In this document: positions 52,783-63,060 of the stretch, piece by piece
Position numbering within the stretch: position 1 is the stretch's first letter
Layout: every line of letters starts with the position of its first letter
Origin: Steromphala cineraria
Lineage: Eukaryota; Mollusca; Gastropoda; Trochida; Trochidae
Length of the DNA: 64,000 bases
Direction of reading: 5' to 3'
Assembly: GCA_916613615.1 (NCBI GenBank)
Contig: OU744723.1
Location: 62,504,239-62,568,238, forward strand
Made by a program: the position numbers and the translations under genes
The notes under the pieces: generated by a model
Databases searched by the model: none
What the model was told of the DNA's origin: nothing
What the model saw: only the letters and a program-made list of their open reading frames with translations

Positions 52783-55690
52783 CAATTTCAATTTCTTTTA
52801 TTCGGTATAAAGGCCATAGGCCCATGTACAAATAACAATCTTATTGTGACAGATGTATATCATGTCTAACATTTCTCAAATATAATGCTTCCTTAATGAA
52901 CTTAGCAATATTTAACAAAATAGTTTCCTTAGTACATGTTAAAAGTGTATAAAACTTATTCATATTCGTTGAAATACAATAATACTGTGGGATATATTTT
53001 AACCTAAGATGAGAATATAATGGACATTTTAGAAGGAAGTGATACTCATCTTCTATACAACCTAACGCACAAAATTTACATATCCTATCACACCGTGCAA
53101 TGCCACAACGTCTGCCAGTATTAATCATCAAGGGAAGTTCACCAATTCGTAATAAACATAAGAGTCTTCTATATTCCCTCACTGGGATTACATTTAGATA
53201 ATATTCTACTGATAACAATGATTTATATTCTTTATAGCTAGATAACTTACTTGATTCACAAATTCTAGAGCACCAATCTTGAGTATTACAATCTTTAAGT
53301 CGTTGTACAAAGGTATTGATAAACAAAGTACTATTACCAACATCCTAGGTAATCCATACCAAACCAAATCCATATGAAAACAAAATACCTTTAACATGCG
53401 TAGCCCATGTTGTGCGATTGCACTCATCTAATGATTTACAGAGAAGATAGCCCTGTTTTGGGTATCTATGTATGGGCATGAATAATAACTTTAACCAAAA
53501 TTGAATACATTTTTTATGATAATCTACAAAAAGACCTTGTCGACCACATTCACCCAGTGCAGCATCATTTGAAACATAATACCCAACACCAAGAACGTAT
53601 TTACAAAATTTAACATGAAAACGTTCGATGTATACATTTTTTGAATAGCCCCATATTTCACAGGAATAAAGTAAAATTGGTTTTATCTGGGTGTCAAAAA
53701 TCTTATATAAAACTGATGGTGAAATATTCTTTAACTTGTATTGAAGTTGCTTAACAGCAAAAATGGCCTTATTTCTGAACTAAAACATTTATTCCTCTTG
53801 ACCAACATAATCTATTAGAAAACACAAGCCCCAGATAGTTATAATACGTAGATATTTTAACATTATCAGTACCAAACATCCATTTTTCCGTCCCTCTAAG
53901 CTTACCCCCATTTCGAAAAACCAAAATCTCTGTCTTATCTAAATTGACAGTTAACCCCCATTTAGTACTAAACTGCTTTAGAACATTAAGCTTTCGCTGC
54001 AAACCAATAACACTATCATCAAACAAACATAAATCATCTGCATAAAATAACAACAATATATCCAAAAATTCTTGACCAACAAAAATACCTCTTACATGTG
54101 AATCGTATAACATAGTTTCAAGTTCTACAACGAATAAAGAAAAAAGTAAAGGGCTCAGAACACAACCCTGCTTTACACCGCTCAAAGAATCAAAATAATT
54201 AGAAATTGACATTTTTGATGTTTTAACAGCGGATTTTACATGTGAATACATATCATACAAAACATAAAATAGTTTACCATGAATACCTTTTCTTAAGACA
54301 GAATACCATAATAAATTTCTATTGATAGAGTCAAAAGCTTTTTTGAAGTCGACAAAAAGGCAATAAAATCGACCGTTAGTTTTTGACAAATGTTTTTGCA
54401 CTAAACACTGTAGGGTAAACATATTGTCCAATGTACTGTATCCGGCTCTAAATCCGGCTTGTGATTCCGGCAGTCATATTGGGAACAGAATAGTGTCAGT
54501 CTCTTATTTAGGATAAATTTAAATACTTTACTCATTATGTCAGTCAGTGTAATACCTCTATAATTATTTACATCGGAGGTTTTGCCTTTCTTGTGCAGTG
54601 GTTTAACTAACCCTTTAGTCCACTCCTCAGGAAATTTTCCACTGTCCAATATTGCATTGAATAAAACATGAAAATATGGCATCAATTCGTGCTTACAACA
54701 CTTCAACATTTCAGGTGTAACAGCATCGGGACCAGGTGCTTTACCAACTTTAAGACTATCAATAGCCTGTAGAATTTCAATGTCTGTAATTTCACCATTA
54801 AGAGTTCGGTTAACATCTCCATCGTTACACACACTGCAAGTAAGGGCATCATGATTAATCACGAACTGTTCTGCTTCACAGATATGGTCCTGATCAGTAT
54901 CAACACTGGATATGTTTAAAATACTCTCAAAATAAGACACCCACTCAGATGTAGAGATTGAGTTTGTTGTGACTGTTTTAGAATGTGTAAGTTGTTTTAT
55001 TTTATTCCAGAATGTTTTTGAATTACCACAACAGTTCGTAAGAACATGAACCATGCTTCCTTCGTATTGTTCTTTCTTCACACGGCATAAATGACGATAA
55101 GAGTTTCTGAATTCGGTCCAAGTATTGAATTGCCTGTAGATCTGAATTTGTCCAGGTTTGAGTATTTAAGTTGCTTCAACTCTCTACACTCTTCGTCATA
55201 CCAGACAGCACTACGAGGTTGATATGGCTCACCAGCGTACACACGCATACCACACTGATCTGCACTACGAGTGATACATGAAGTTAATTTAACCACAGCC
55301 TCGTCTACACTAAAGATGACATCTCTTGAAAACTTATCCATATTGAAAGATACTAACTCATTTATAAGAACAGATTTATAATCACTTTCTTTCACTTGAT
55401 TCCATTTGAATTTTAGAATAGGGTTTTCTCTGTTGTCATTAGAGTTGTAATTATTTGTAGGTTTCGTCTTCCAGACTAGCACGATAGGAAAATGGTCAGA
55501 TTCGGGACGGGTCACAACTTGGAAGTCGTAGTTCAGGTCAAACAGGTCCGAAGAACACAAACAGAAGTCGACCATACTGGTACCATTCGGAGTATAACAG
55601 GTTATGTCACCGTGTGGGTCGGACTTACTTCGACCTCTTATTTGTACAGAAGAAACGTGATTCAAGAACATTTTTCATATAATAAACCAA
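52783..55690 (-). mobile_element. LINE family A, minus-strand 5'-truncated copy
   Basis: Read on the minus strand: endonuclease C-terminal half, RT, C-terminal domain, 3' UTR with GGGCCTATGGCCTTTATACC, GAATAAA and an (ATTGAA) tail ending near 52783. It faces the plus-strand family A copy at 56.2 kb, so the pair is head to head with a hairpin MITE (55718-55820) between. Confidence 0.85.
52841..55671 (-). pseudogene. LINE A endonuclease / reverse transcriptase pseudogene
   Basis: Four ORF pieces on the minus strand. 55671-55078: endonuclease end with DITCYTPNGTSMVDFCLCSS and RPESDHFPIVL. 55081-54401: PGPDAVTPEMLKC, KPLHKKGKTSDVNNYRGITL. 54431-53769: LFVDFKKAFDSINR, GVKQGCVLSPLLFS, LFYADDLCLFDD (catalytic Asp pair kept) and NLDKTEILVF. 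53427-52841: RICKFCALGCIEDEYHFLLKC (Cys/His motif) and RLKYIPQYY. Frame shifts separate the pieces; the N-terminal half of the endonuclease and ORF1 are missing. Confidence 0.85.
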
Positions 55691-55717
55691 TATTTTATTT
55701 CATAGTCTTCATATTCG

Positions 55718-55820
55718 GCTGATCTAATGATTTGTCGACCTTGGACACATGATATTCCCCTCGGCGTTGCATATAGATGTGAATATCACGTGTCCCAGGC
55801 CGACAAATCATTGGCTCATC
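55718..55820. mobile_element. Hairpin MITE-like inverted repeat
   Basis: Left arm 55718-55757 (CTGATCTAATGATTTGTCGA, CCTTGGACACATGATATTC) pairs with right arm 55780-55820 (GAATATCACGTGTCCCAGGC, CGACAAATCATTGGCTCATC) across a 22-bp loop, with a few mismatches. A single arm of the same sequence is at 50636-50672, showing the family is dispersed. Confidence 0.75.
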
Positions 55821-56433
55821 AAAACTTGAAGTCAATAATTGTTTACTAATATCATTTTCATTTTTATCTAAGCATAATTTTAGTTTTGTGATTACTCTGC
55901 TTTGATACCAGAACATTCATTACGTACTGTAACATAACTTTGGTTAGTTCTTGATTTCGATTGGCTGGTTAAATAGATATGACAATAGACAACCGCACAT
56001 TGGCTAAGGGGAATCACCGTGAAATGATGCATGTTTTCTAGAATCAGTTCGACTGAACGACTTATTGTTCTATATCTCCTAATATCAATTACCGCAATTG
56101 CCACAAATCGTTATCTATTTGATTTAGTTTATGAAACTAAACCTTTATCAAAATGTTCTTTTCTTCAGATTTGTACTTTATGTCATCTTGATATTCAATA
56201 CTGAATTTTTACCTATTTCCTTTGCTTGTCGTGCCAGCGAATGTTATCTTTGTGCATGCCCACACAATATCTCACCTGTTATCTCAAGACAGGTCGTGTT
56301 TTGAAGAGCTCACGGATTGTGATTAATTACAGTGTTTCAAAGACTTGATTGCAAAGTGAGTACAATACATACTGTATGAAAGACCGGAAAAGGTCCTTGT
56401 TTGACTGAATCGCGACTCGTTAATTGCTGGGAA
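55821..56433. other. Unrecognised DNA and likely LINE A 5' UTR
   Basis: No coding signal. The part nearest ORF1 is presumably 5' UTR or internal promoter of the plus-strand LINE A; the boundary is not visible. Confidence 0.35.
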
Positions 56434-56952
56434 ATGGCAGAAAATGGTCTTTCTCTGATGGATGCAGAATCGTCGAAGGAGTTTGTTGCGGATACGAAAC
56501 TAACACCAGTGACTGATGACAATCAAACTCACCTTAATCGGAAAAGATCTGTTGACGATTTAGATGATGAAGAGAAAATAGGAACGAACAAGAAGGCAAG
56601 AGGTGAGAGAAGAAAAAATATAAACAGTGACCCAGAAAATTCAAATAATGGGAACAACGAAAACGAGGCTATTTCTAAGTTATCAACTGACACTCATTTT
56701 CTGTTCAACCAGTTGTCACTTCGAATTGATAAACTTGAATCAAATGTTGAGGAGAAGCTGATGAAACATTTAGATGAAGTGATTGACAAAAAGGTTAAAG
56801 AAAGGGTGAAGACAGTGAAAGCTGATATTAGCAGACAAATTGCATGTTTGAGTAAAGAAGTTGTCACACTCAAGAGACAGTACACTGATGCAGTGAAGTC
56901 AACAGGTGATAGAGCGAGGGGAGAAGATGGTTCACGAGAGACAGTACACTGA
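56434..56952 (+). pseudogene. LINE A ORF1, truncated by a 64-bp repeat
   Basis: ATG at 56434 after TGGGAA. About 172 residues: acidic/basic low-complexity start with a KKARGERRK basic patch, then heptads (LSLRIDKLESNVEEKLMKHL, DISRQIACLSKEVVTLKR) forming a probable coiled coil. The RNA-binding domain expected next is missing: at about residue 148 the sequence enters the 64-bp array, and since 64 is not divisible by three the frame closes in the second copy. It is broken. Confidence 0.75.
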
Positions 56953-58337
56953 TGCAGTGAAGTCAACAGGTGATAGAGCGAGGGGAGAAGATGGTTCACG
57001 AGAGACAGTACACTGATGCAGTGAAGTCAACAGGCGATAGAGCGAGGGGAGAAGATGGTTCACAAGAGACAGTACACTGATGCAGTGAAGTCAACAGGTG
57101 ATAGAGCGAGGGGAGAAGATGGTTCACGAGAGACAGTACACTGATGCAGTGAAGTCAACATGTGATAGAGCGAGGGGAGAAGATGGTTCACAAGAGACAG
57201 TACACTGATGCAGTGAAGTCAACAGGTGATAGAGCGAGGGGAGAAGATGGTTCACAAGAGACAGTACACTGATGCAGTGAAGTCAACAGGTGATAGAGCG
57301 AGGGGAGAAGATGGTTCACGAGAGACAGTACACTGATGCAGTGAAGTCAACAGGTGATAGAGCGAGGGGAGAAGATGGTTCACGAGAGACAGTACACTGA
57401 TGCAGTGAAGTCAACAGGCGATAGAGCGAGGGGAGAAGATGGTTCACGAGAGACAGTACACTGATGCAGTGAAGTCAACAGGTGATAGAGCGAGGGGAGA
57501 AGATGGTTCACGAGAGACAGTACACTGATGCAGTGAAGTCAACATGTGATAGAGCGAGGGGAGAAGATGGTTCACAAGAGACAGTACACTGATGCAGTGA
57601 AGTCAACAGGTGATAGAGCGAGGGGAGAAGATGGTTCACAAGAGACAGTACACTGATGCAGTGAAGTCAACAGGTGATAGAGCGAGGGGAGAAGATGGTT
57701 CACGAGAGACAGTACACTGATGCAGTGAAGTCAACAGGTGATAGAGCGAGGGGAGAAGATGGTTCACGAGAGACAGTACACTGATGCAGTGAAGTCAACA
57801 GGTGATAGAGCGAGGGGAGAAGATGGTTCACGAGAGACAGTACACTGATGCAGTGAAGTCAACAGGCGATAGAGCGAGGGGAGAAGATGGTTCACGAGAG
57901 ACAGTACACTAGTGCTGTGAAGTCAACAGGTGATAGAGCGAGGGGAGAAGATGGTTCACGAGAGACAGTACACTGATGCAGTGAAGTCAACAGGTGATAG
58001 AGCGAGGGGAGAAGATGGTTCACAAGAGACAGTACACTGATGCAGTGAAGTCAACAGGTGATAGAGCGAGGGGAGAAGATGGTTCACGAGAGACAGTACA
58101 CTGATGCAGTGAAGTCAACAGGTGATAGAGCGAGGGGAGAAGATGGTTCACGAGAGACAGTACACTGATGCAGTGAAGTCAACAGGTGATAGAGCGAGGG
58201 GAGAAGATGGTTCACAAGAGACAGTACACTGATGCAGTGAAGTCAACAGGTGATAGAGCGCGGGGAGAAGATGGTTCACGAGAGACAGTACACTGATGCA
58301 GTGAAGTCAACAGGTGATAGAGCGAGGGGAGAAGATG
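56873..58337 (+). repeat. 64-bp tandem repeat inside a LINE, about 23 copies
   Basis: Exact 64-bp spacing; each unit has GAGACAGTACACTGATGCAG, TGAAGTCAACAGGTGATAGA and GCGAGGGGAGAAGATGGTTC. Variation is mainly CACGAG/CACAAG and AGGCGAT/AGGTGAT. The first unit is coding sequence of ORF1 (RQYTDAVKSTGDRARGEDGS); the last runs into the start of ORF2. Confidence 0.97.
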
Positions 58338-58365
58338 TTAGTTAGTGGACTATTTACGAAAATAA

Positions 58366-59676
58366 ATGAAAATAAATACTAAGGACTTCTTAGCTTACAT
58401 ATGGAAATTCGACATTGTGTGTCTTATCGAGACATTTACCATAAACATTCTTGGAAATGATTGGCTGAATGGGTACAATACTTTCTACAGTCCTGCTATC
58501 AAAATATCTGACCATGGTCGCCTTTCAGGTGGTGTTTGTCTGTGTCTACGTGATACGATCAGCACTTTTTGTAAAGTGATTAAGCCAGGTTTAGATAACT
58601 TTATTGGTTTATCAATATCTAAAGATTTGTTTAAAATTGATAAAGATGTAAATTTGATATGTACCTCTATACCACCGTCAGGATCTTCATATTACCAGCA
58701 TAGTACCACTAAATGTAATTTAGTCAAATTACAAGAATACTTATATGATAATCATGAAACATTTTCAGACTCTTATAATTTAATTTGTGGGGATTTTAAT
58801 GCAAGAACGGGGGAAGAAAATAATCCTGAACTTGACACACATGATGATAATTTGGGAGCTAATACTCCCTTCCCGGAGGAAGATGATGACCCTGTTGAAG
58901 ATCGTAAGTCTCATGATAAAGTTGTAAATAGATTTGGTCAAGTGTTGTTGGATTTATGCTATGCTTTTAAGTTATACATTGTGAATGGAAGGGTCTACAG
59001 TGATAGAAATGGTGAGTTTACCTTTTGTGGTCAACAAGGATCAAGTGTTAATGATTATTTTTTTAGTTCAACAGATTTTTTTCAGTACATTAATACTTTT
59101 TATGTTGGGGATCGTTTTGATTCAGATCATTTTCCTTTAGAATTGATATGTAAATTCCCAAAATTGAACTGTACAAGTGATGCGTATGTAAACTCGGATT
59201 CATCTTATAAGATTAAGTGGAATGATTCTTGTACGAATATATTTCTAGATAACCTTAAAAGCAGGATTTTAGAGAAAAAACAAACGCTGTTCAATGAAAT
59301 TGACAATGCTGTTGAAAATGCAATTGATAATTTTGTTACTATACTTTTAGAATCTGCTAACTGCATGAAGAAGACGGTTAGACATGAAACACGATCTAAT
59401 TATCGACGAGCATTGAATTCAGAATGTGGACAAGCTAAACGGGAAACACGTAGAGCACTCAGACGATTCAGAACACACCGTACTGTCACAAATCGAAAAA
59501 CCTTTTGTAAACAGAGAAATCACTTTAAAGTTTGTTGCAGAAATTTTAAATCTACCCTACGTAAGCAATCAGTAGATAAACCACAAAGAAGCATAAATAA
59601 CCAAAATAGCTTCTGGAAACAAATAAGGTTAAACGTTATTACAAAACAGATCAAAACAGAAATTTTTTATTTCTAA
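58366..59676 (+). CDS. LINE A ORF2, endonuclease part
   Basis: 436 codons. Motifs: DFLAYIWKFDIVCLIETFT (metal-binding Glu), RLSGGVCLCLRD, LICGDFNARTGEE, GSSVNDYFFSS and FDSDHFPLELI (catalytic DH). Codons for SGLFTKIN just upstream at about 58343-58366 appear to be the domain start in another frame, so the real N-terminus is lost or shifted. About 300-430 form the basic linker to the RT (RRALRRFRTHR). The ORF stops when a T run near 59660 changes the frame; KTEWLTHFKDVFF continues in the next. Confidence 0.85.
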   Translation: MKINTKDFLAYIWKFDIVCLIETFTINILGNDWLNGYNTFYSPAIKISDHGRLSGGVCLCLRDTISTFCKVIKPGLDNFIGLSISKDLFKIDKDVNLICTSIPPSGSSYYQHSTTKCNLVKLQEYLYDNHETFSDSYNLICGDFNARTGEENNPELDTHDDNLGANTPFPEEDDDPVEDRKSHDKVVNRFGQVLLDLCYAFKLYIVNGRVYSDRNGEFTFCGQQGSSVNDYFFSSTDFFQYINTFYVGDRFDSDHFPLELICKFPKLNCTSDAYVNSDSSYKIKWNDSCTNIFLDNLKSRILEKKQTLFNEIDNAVENAIDNFVTILLESANCMKKTVRHETRSNYRRALNSECGQAKRETRRALRRFRTHRTVTNRKTFCKQRNHFKVCCRNFKSTLRKQSVDKPQRSINNQNSFWKQIRLNVITKQIKTEIFYF

Positions 59677-59702
59677 AACCGAATGGTTAACTCATTTTAA
59701 AG

Positions 59703-60473
59703 ATGTTTTTTTCAAATGACAATGTTTATACTCAAGACTCGAACAATGATTATGAAACTTTTTCTGATCAATATGACGAAGTTGATACAACTATACTTGA
59801 TACGCCAATTACTGAACAGGAAATTAAATCTTCTATAAACAAGTTGAAAAATGGTAAGTCTGCTGGTCCCGATCAAGTGTTAATAGAAATGCTCAAATGT
59901 TCCAAATTGGAAATTATCCCATTCCTTCTTAAATGTTTCAACAAACTATTTGACAGTAAGATATTTCCTAGTAATTGGTCCTTATCAGAAAAAGTCCCTT
60001 TGCATAAGAAAGGTAATCCCAGAAACCCTGACAACTACAGAGGGATATCATTAATGAGTGTTTTAGGGAAAGTTTTTACCTCTATTTTGAACAACAGACT
60101 TACAAACTGGGCTAATATGAAAGACAGAATTCCCGAGGTTCAAGCAGGGTTTAGAAAGAACTATTCTACCACTGATCATATCTTTACCCTTTATGCTGTC
60201 ATTCAGAAATGCTTATCACGCCGTAAACATAAGGTTTATGTTGCCTTTATTGATTTTAAAAAAGCATTTGATACTGTTGATCGTTTTAAATTATGGTACT
60301 GTTTAAGGAAGTCTGGACTTCAAGGGAAGATGTATAATATGTTAGTATCTATGTATTCTAATGTCAAATCATGTGTACGAAGTGAGTATGGTGTTACTGA
60401 CTTTGTTTGTTTGTTACTCTGGTTTACGCCAGGGATGCATATTAAGTCCTTTGTTATTCTCCTTCTTTATTAG
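59703..60473 (+). CDS. LINE A ORF2, reverse transcriptase N-terminal part
   Basis: 256 codons. Motifs: AGPDQVLIEMLKC, SEKVPLHKKGNP, NYRGISLMS, AGFRKNYSTTDH and FIDFKKAFDTVDR. The start at 59703 follows a T run (7 T) that shifts the frame from the endonuclease part, so this is not an independent gene. The end after TDFVCLL is caused by an apparent 4-base GTTT duplication near 60405; RT continues in the next frame. Confidence 0.85.
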   Translation: MFFSNDNVYTQDSNNDYETFSDQYDEVDTTILDTPITEQEIKSSINKLKNGKSAGPDQVLIEMLKCSKLEIIPFLLKCFNKLFDSKIFPSNWSLSEKVPLHKKGNPRNPDNYRGISLMSVLGKVFTSILNNRLTNWANMKDRIPEVQAGFRKNYSTTDHIFTLYAVIQKCLSRRKHKVYVAFIDFKKAFDTVDRFKLWYCLRKSGLQGKMYNMLVSMYSNVKSCVRSEYGVTDFVCLLLWFTPGMHIKSFVILLLY

Positions 60474-60630
60474 TGAGTTATATTATGAAATTGCTAGTAA
60501 CGGTAAACATGGGATACAGATGTATCCTGCCATCATTGAAATTCTAATGCTCCTGTTTGCAGATGATGTCATTTTACTGTCAGATACTGTCATTGGTTTA
60601 CAAAATCAGTTAAATATACTGCATAGATAG
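60361..60630 (+). pseudogene. LINE A ORF2, RT catalytic core piece
   Basis: From about 60415 this frame reads YSGLRQGCILSPLLFSFF and LLFADDVILL, the palm motifs with the catalytic Asp pair. It ends at a TAG (60628-60630) inside the conserved region; KLSVNLEKTESIVFRK follows in the same frame beyond the stop. A plain nonsense change is inferred. Confidence 0.8.
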
Positions 60631-60753
60631 AAATGGAAATTATCGGTAAATTTAGAGAAAACAGAAAGTATTGTATTTCGGAAGGGTGGTCCTTTAAGTA
60701 ATAAAGATAAAAGAGTTTTTTAATGGAAATGAAGTGAATGTAGTTAACGGTTA

Positions 60754-61686
60754 TTGATATCTTGGTATAACGTTCAATTCGAGCTTAAACATGGACAAGT
60801 GTGTATTGGACTTAGCACTCATGTATTTTTTAAGCTGTTTGATAGTCAGATACAACCTATTCTATTATATGGATCTGAAGTGTGGGGTTATCAAAGATAT
60901 GAATGTTTAGAAAAAATTCACCTTCTAGCATGTAAAAAGTTCTTATGTGTTGGAATATCTACACCTAATTGTATGATTTATGGAGAATGTGGAAGATATC
61001 CACTTTATATCAACTCACAGAAAAGATGTTTAAAATATTGGTTTAAGATTCTCCGTATGGCTGAACATCGACTTCCGAAAGAAGCTTACAAGATGATGTT
61101 GCATTTAGATAATATCGGTAAGACAACATGGGTATCGCATATAAGAACAATATTATGTTCTCATGGATATGGTTTTATATGGATTGCTCAAAATGTAGGG
61201 GATATACAAATGTTTTTGAAAGATTTCCATATGGTTGCAACTAATATGTTTTATCAAGGATGGCAATCAAATATAGAAAACAGTTCTCGTTATGATTTGT
61301 ACAAAACATTTAAGAGTTTACTAGAACCAGAAAAATATTTATCAGTTCTGACAAATAGTTATCTTAGAAAGTTATACACTAATTTCAGACTTGGGTTACT
61401 TAAACTTATGATAAACTATGGAAGATATATCTCACTTGAAAGATCACAGAGACTCTGTCCATTATGTGATGATTCTATTGAAGACGAAATACACTTCACT
61501 TTTGATTGTCCATTTTATATTGAACTAAGAACTAAATATATACCTGAACGCTTCCTTCAAAAAACGAGTGCAACAGGATTTATCTCTATTTTGACATCAA
61601 AGGAGGACGATGTTATTCATAAGTTGTCATTGTTTATAAAGCATGGTACGGAATTAAGACAGAACTACTTAGATACTAACTCGTAG
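60754..61686 (+). CDS. LINE A ORF2, C-terminal domain
   Basis: 310 codons. From about 60826 the protein is collinear with other family A copies: FDSQIQPILLYGSEVWGYQR, HGYGFIWIAQNVGDI, LRKLYTNFRLGLLKLM, then CPLCDDSIEDEIHFTFDC (Cys/His motif) and RTKYIPERF. The first 24 codons are an out-of-frame reading of YLGITFNSSLNMDK and not the real protein. About 40 codons between YLGITF and FKLFDSQ seem to be deleted relative to other LINEs. Confidence 0.82.
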   Translation: MISWYNVQFELKHGQVCIGLSTHVFFKLFDSQIQPILLYGSEVWGYQRYECLEKIHLLACKKFLCVGISTPNCMIYGECGRYPLYINSQKRCLKYWFKILRMAEHRLPKEAYKMMLHLDNIGKTTWVSHIRTILCSHGYGFIWIAQNVGDIQMFLKDFHMVATNMFYQGWQSNIENSSRYDLYKTFKSLLEPEKYLSVLTNSYLRKLYTNFRLGLLKLMINYGRYISLERSQRLCPLCDDSIEDEIHFTFDCPFYIELRTKYIPERFLQKTSATGFISILTSKEDDVIHKLSLFIKHGTELRQNYLDTNS

Positions 61687-61870
61687 ATCAAGATTAAGAA
61701 GATTATTTGCCAGAAACTTGCGTATAGCAAAATGATTGTGAATATGAATGTAGATACAAATATGAAATTGTTTATATTATATACAATATTGTATACGTGT
61801 ATATACTTTGAACTGTATATGGGCCAGAGGCCTCAAGTACAATAAACACTCTTTGACTTTGACTTTGAGT

Positions 61871-62550
61871 CGACACGCGGTTGAAATTGGTACCCTTTCA
61901 AGATTTGCCCTCAAAACTTTCATGGACTGAAGCAATAGATTTAGTGATTATATTCACAATGCATTAAATATCTCCTGTTCAACATGCTTTGAACATGGTC
62001 AACGCAAGCGGTCATACAAGAGAGACCTTTGTTCGATCCACTTACAACGTGGTATAGGCTACACTTAACTGTTAAAAACCTGTAGAGTCAATATTTCGAA
62101 TATTTAATTCCGTGGGTGAAACTCTAGAAGATGAATCAAATGACAAGTTTTGATTTATCTCTTTCTTGCATATGTGAATCATTTATAAAAACCAATACTG
62201 TTATGTTTGGATGTTCCACATGCTAGAAAAAAAATGAATATGAATTTGACGAAAATTGGAATATTGTTATGAACAATATTTAACTGTTTGAAAGAATTAA
62301 CCCAAAACTTTCTCTCTTGTGGATTGCCAGCATGCCATTTCAATTCCATGTTGTATCATTTGGTATCTCATGCTATTGAAGTATTCTCATTGTTGAATGT
62401 ATCAAGCTGAAGTGCTATCAAAACATCTTGACGAAACGTCCAATCTATTGTCATCGTATTAGTTAATATTACTGTGGTTTACTAACCATATACCTTATAA
62501 ATGATTTTATTCATTATCCCTTGTCCGTTTTGTCTGTCTGTGATCACATT
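61871..62550. other. No recognised feature
   Basis: AT-rich DNA downstream of the LINE A tail. A weak tRNA-like B-box (TTCGATCC near 62033) is not supported by a fold. Confidence 0.35.
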
Positions 62551-63060
62551 GTTTCCGGACCAGGATTTCGAAAACCGTTACATCTCGCTCAATGAAACTT
62601 TGTATTTAGACTTATCATCACATGTTGCTGTGACTTTTTGGTTATTAAACATTCTGGATTTTTTTTAATTTTCAAGTTTCCATGGTAACGCATCTTTGAA
62701 ATGTGCTCCTGGAGCAGAACTTAAAAACAGTTTGATCTAGCTCAATGAAATTTAGTATATTGACCAATTATCACATGGCGTTGTGCCTTTTGTGGTATTC
62801 AACTTTCTAAAATTTTGTATTTTTGCGGTTTCCACGGAAACTCAACTTAGAAATGTGTTTCCGGAGCAGAACTCGAAAACTATTAGGGCTAGCTTGATAA
62901 AAAATCTTGGTATTTTGACTAATCATGACATGTAGTTGTGCTTTTTGGGATTTTCAACACCCTGGCTTTTTCAGTTTCCATGCAAAACGCAATTAAGAAA
63001 TGTGTTTCCGAAGCAGAATTTGAAAACCATTTCCAAATTTCTAAACTGTGTTTCACCACG
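62551..63060. repeat. Diverged ~150-bp tandem repeat
   Basis: GTTTCCGGA-CAG-A-TT-GAAAAC starts near 62551, 62705, 62857 and 63004 (spacing 154, 152, 147). Each unit continues with GCT-(A)-ATGAAA, a TATCACATG-like block, TTGTGCTTTT and GTTTCCA-GG-AAC-CA. Similar units form the core of common bivalve repeats; a CTGTCTGTCTG motif precedes the first unit. Confidence 0.75.

Larger units (their letters stand above)
56200..61870 (+). mobile_element. LINE family A, plus-strand long copy with internal satellite
   Basis: ORF1 start, a 64-bp tandem array, endonuclease, RT, C-terminal domain and 3' UTR with GGGCCAGAGGCCTCAAGTAC, AATAAA and a (TTTGAC)3 tail at about 61850-61868. The left boundary is approximate. 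Several frame changes sit in T runs. It is the longest family A copy in the window. Confidence 0.85.

Noticed and set aside
61990..62045. tRNA or tRNA-derived SINE
   Set aside because: Only a loose B-box (TTCGATCC) and a poor A-box; no cloverleaf could be drawn.
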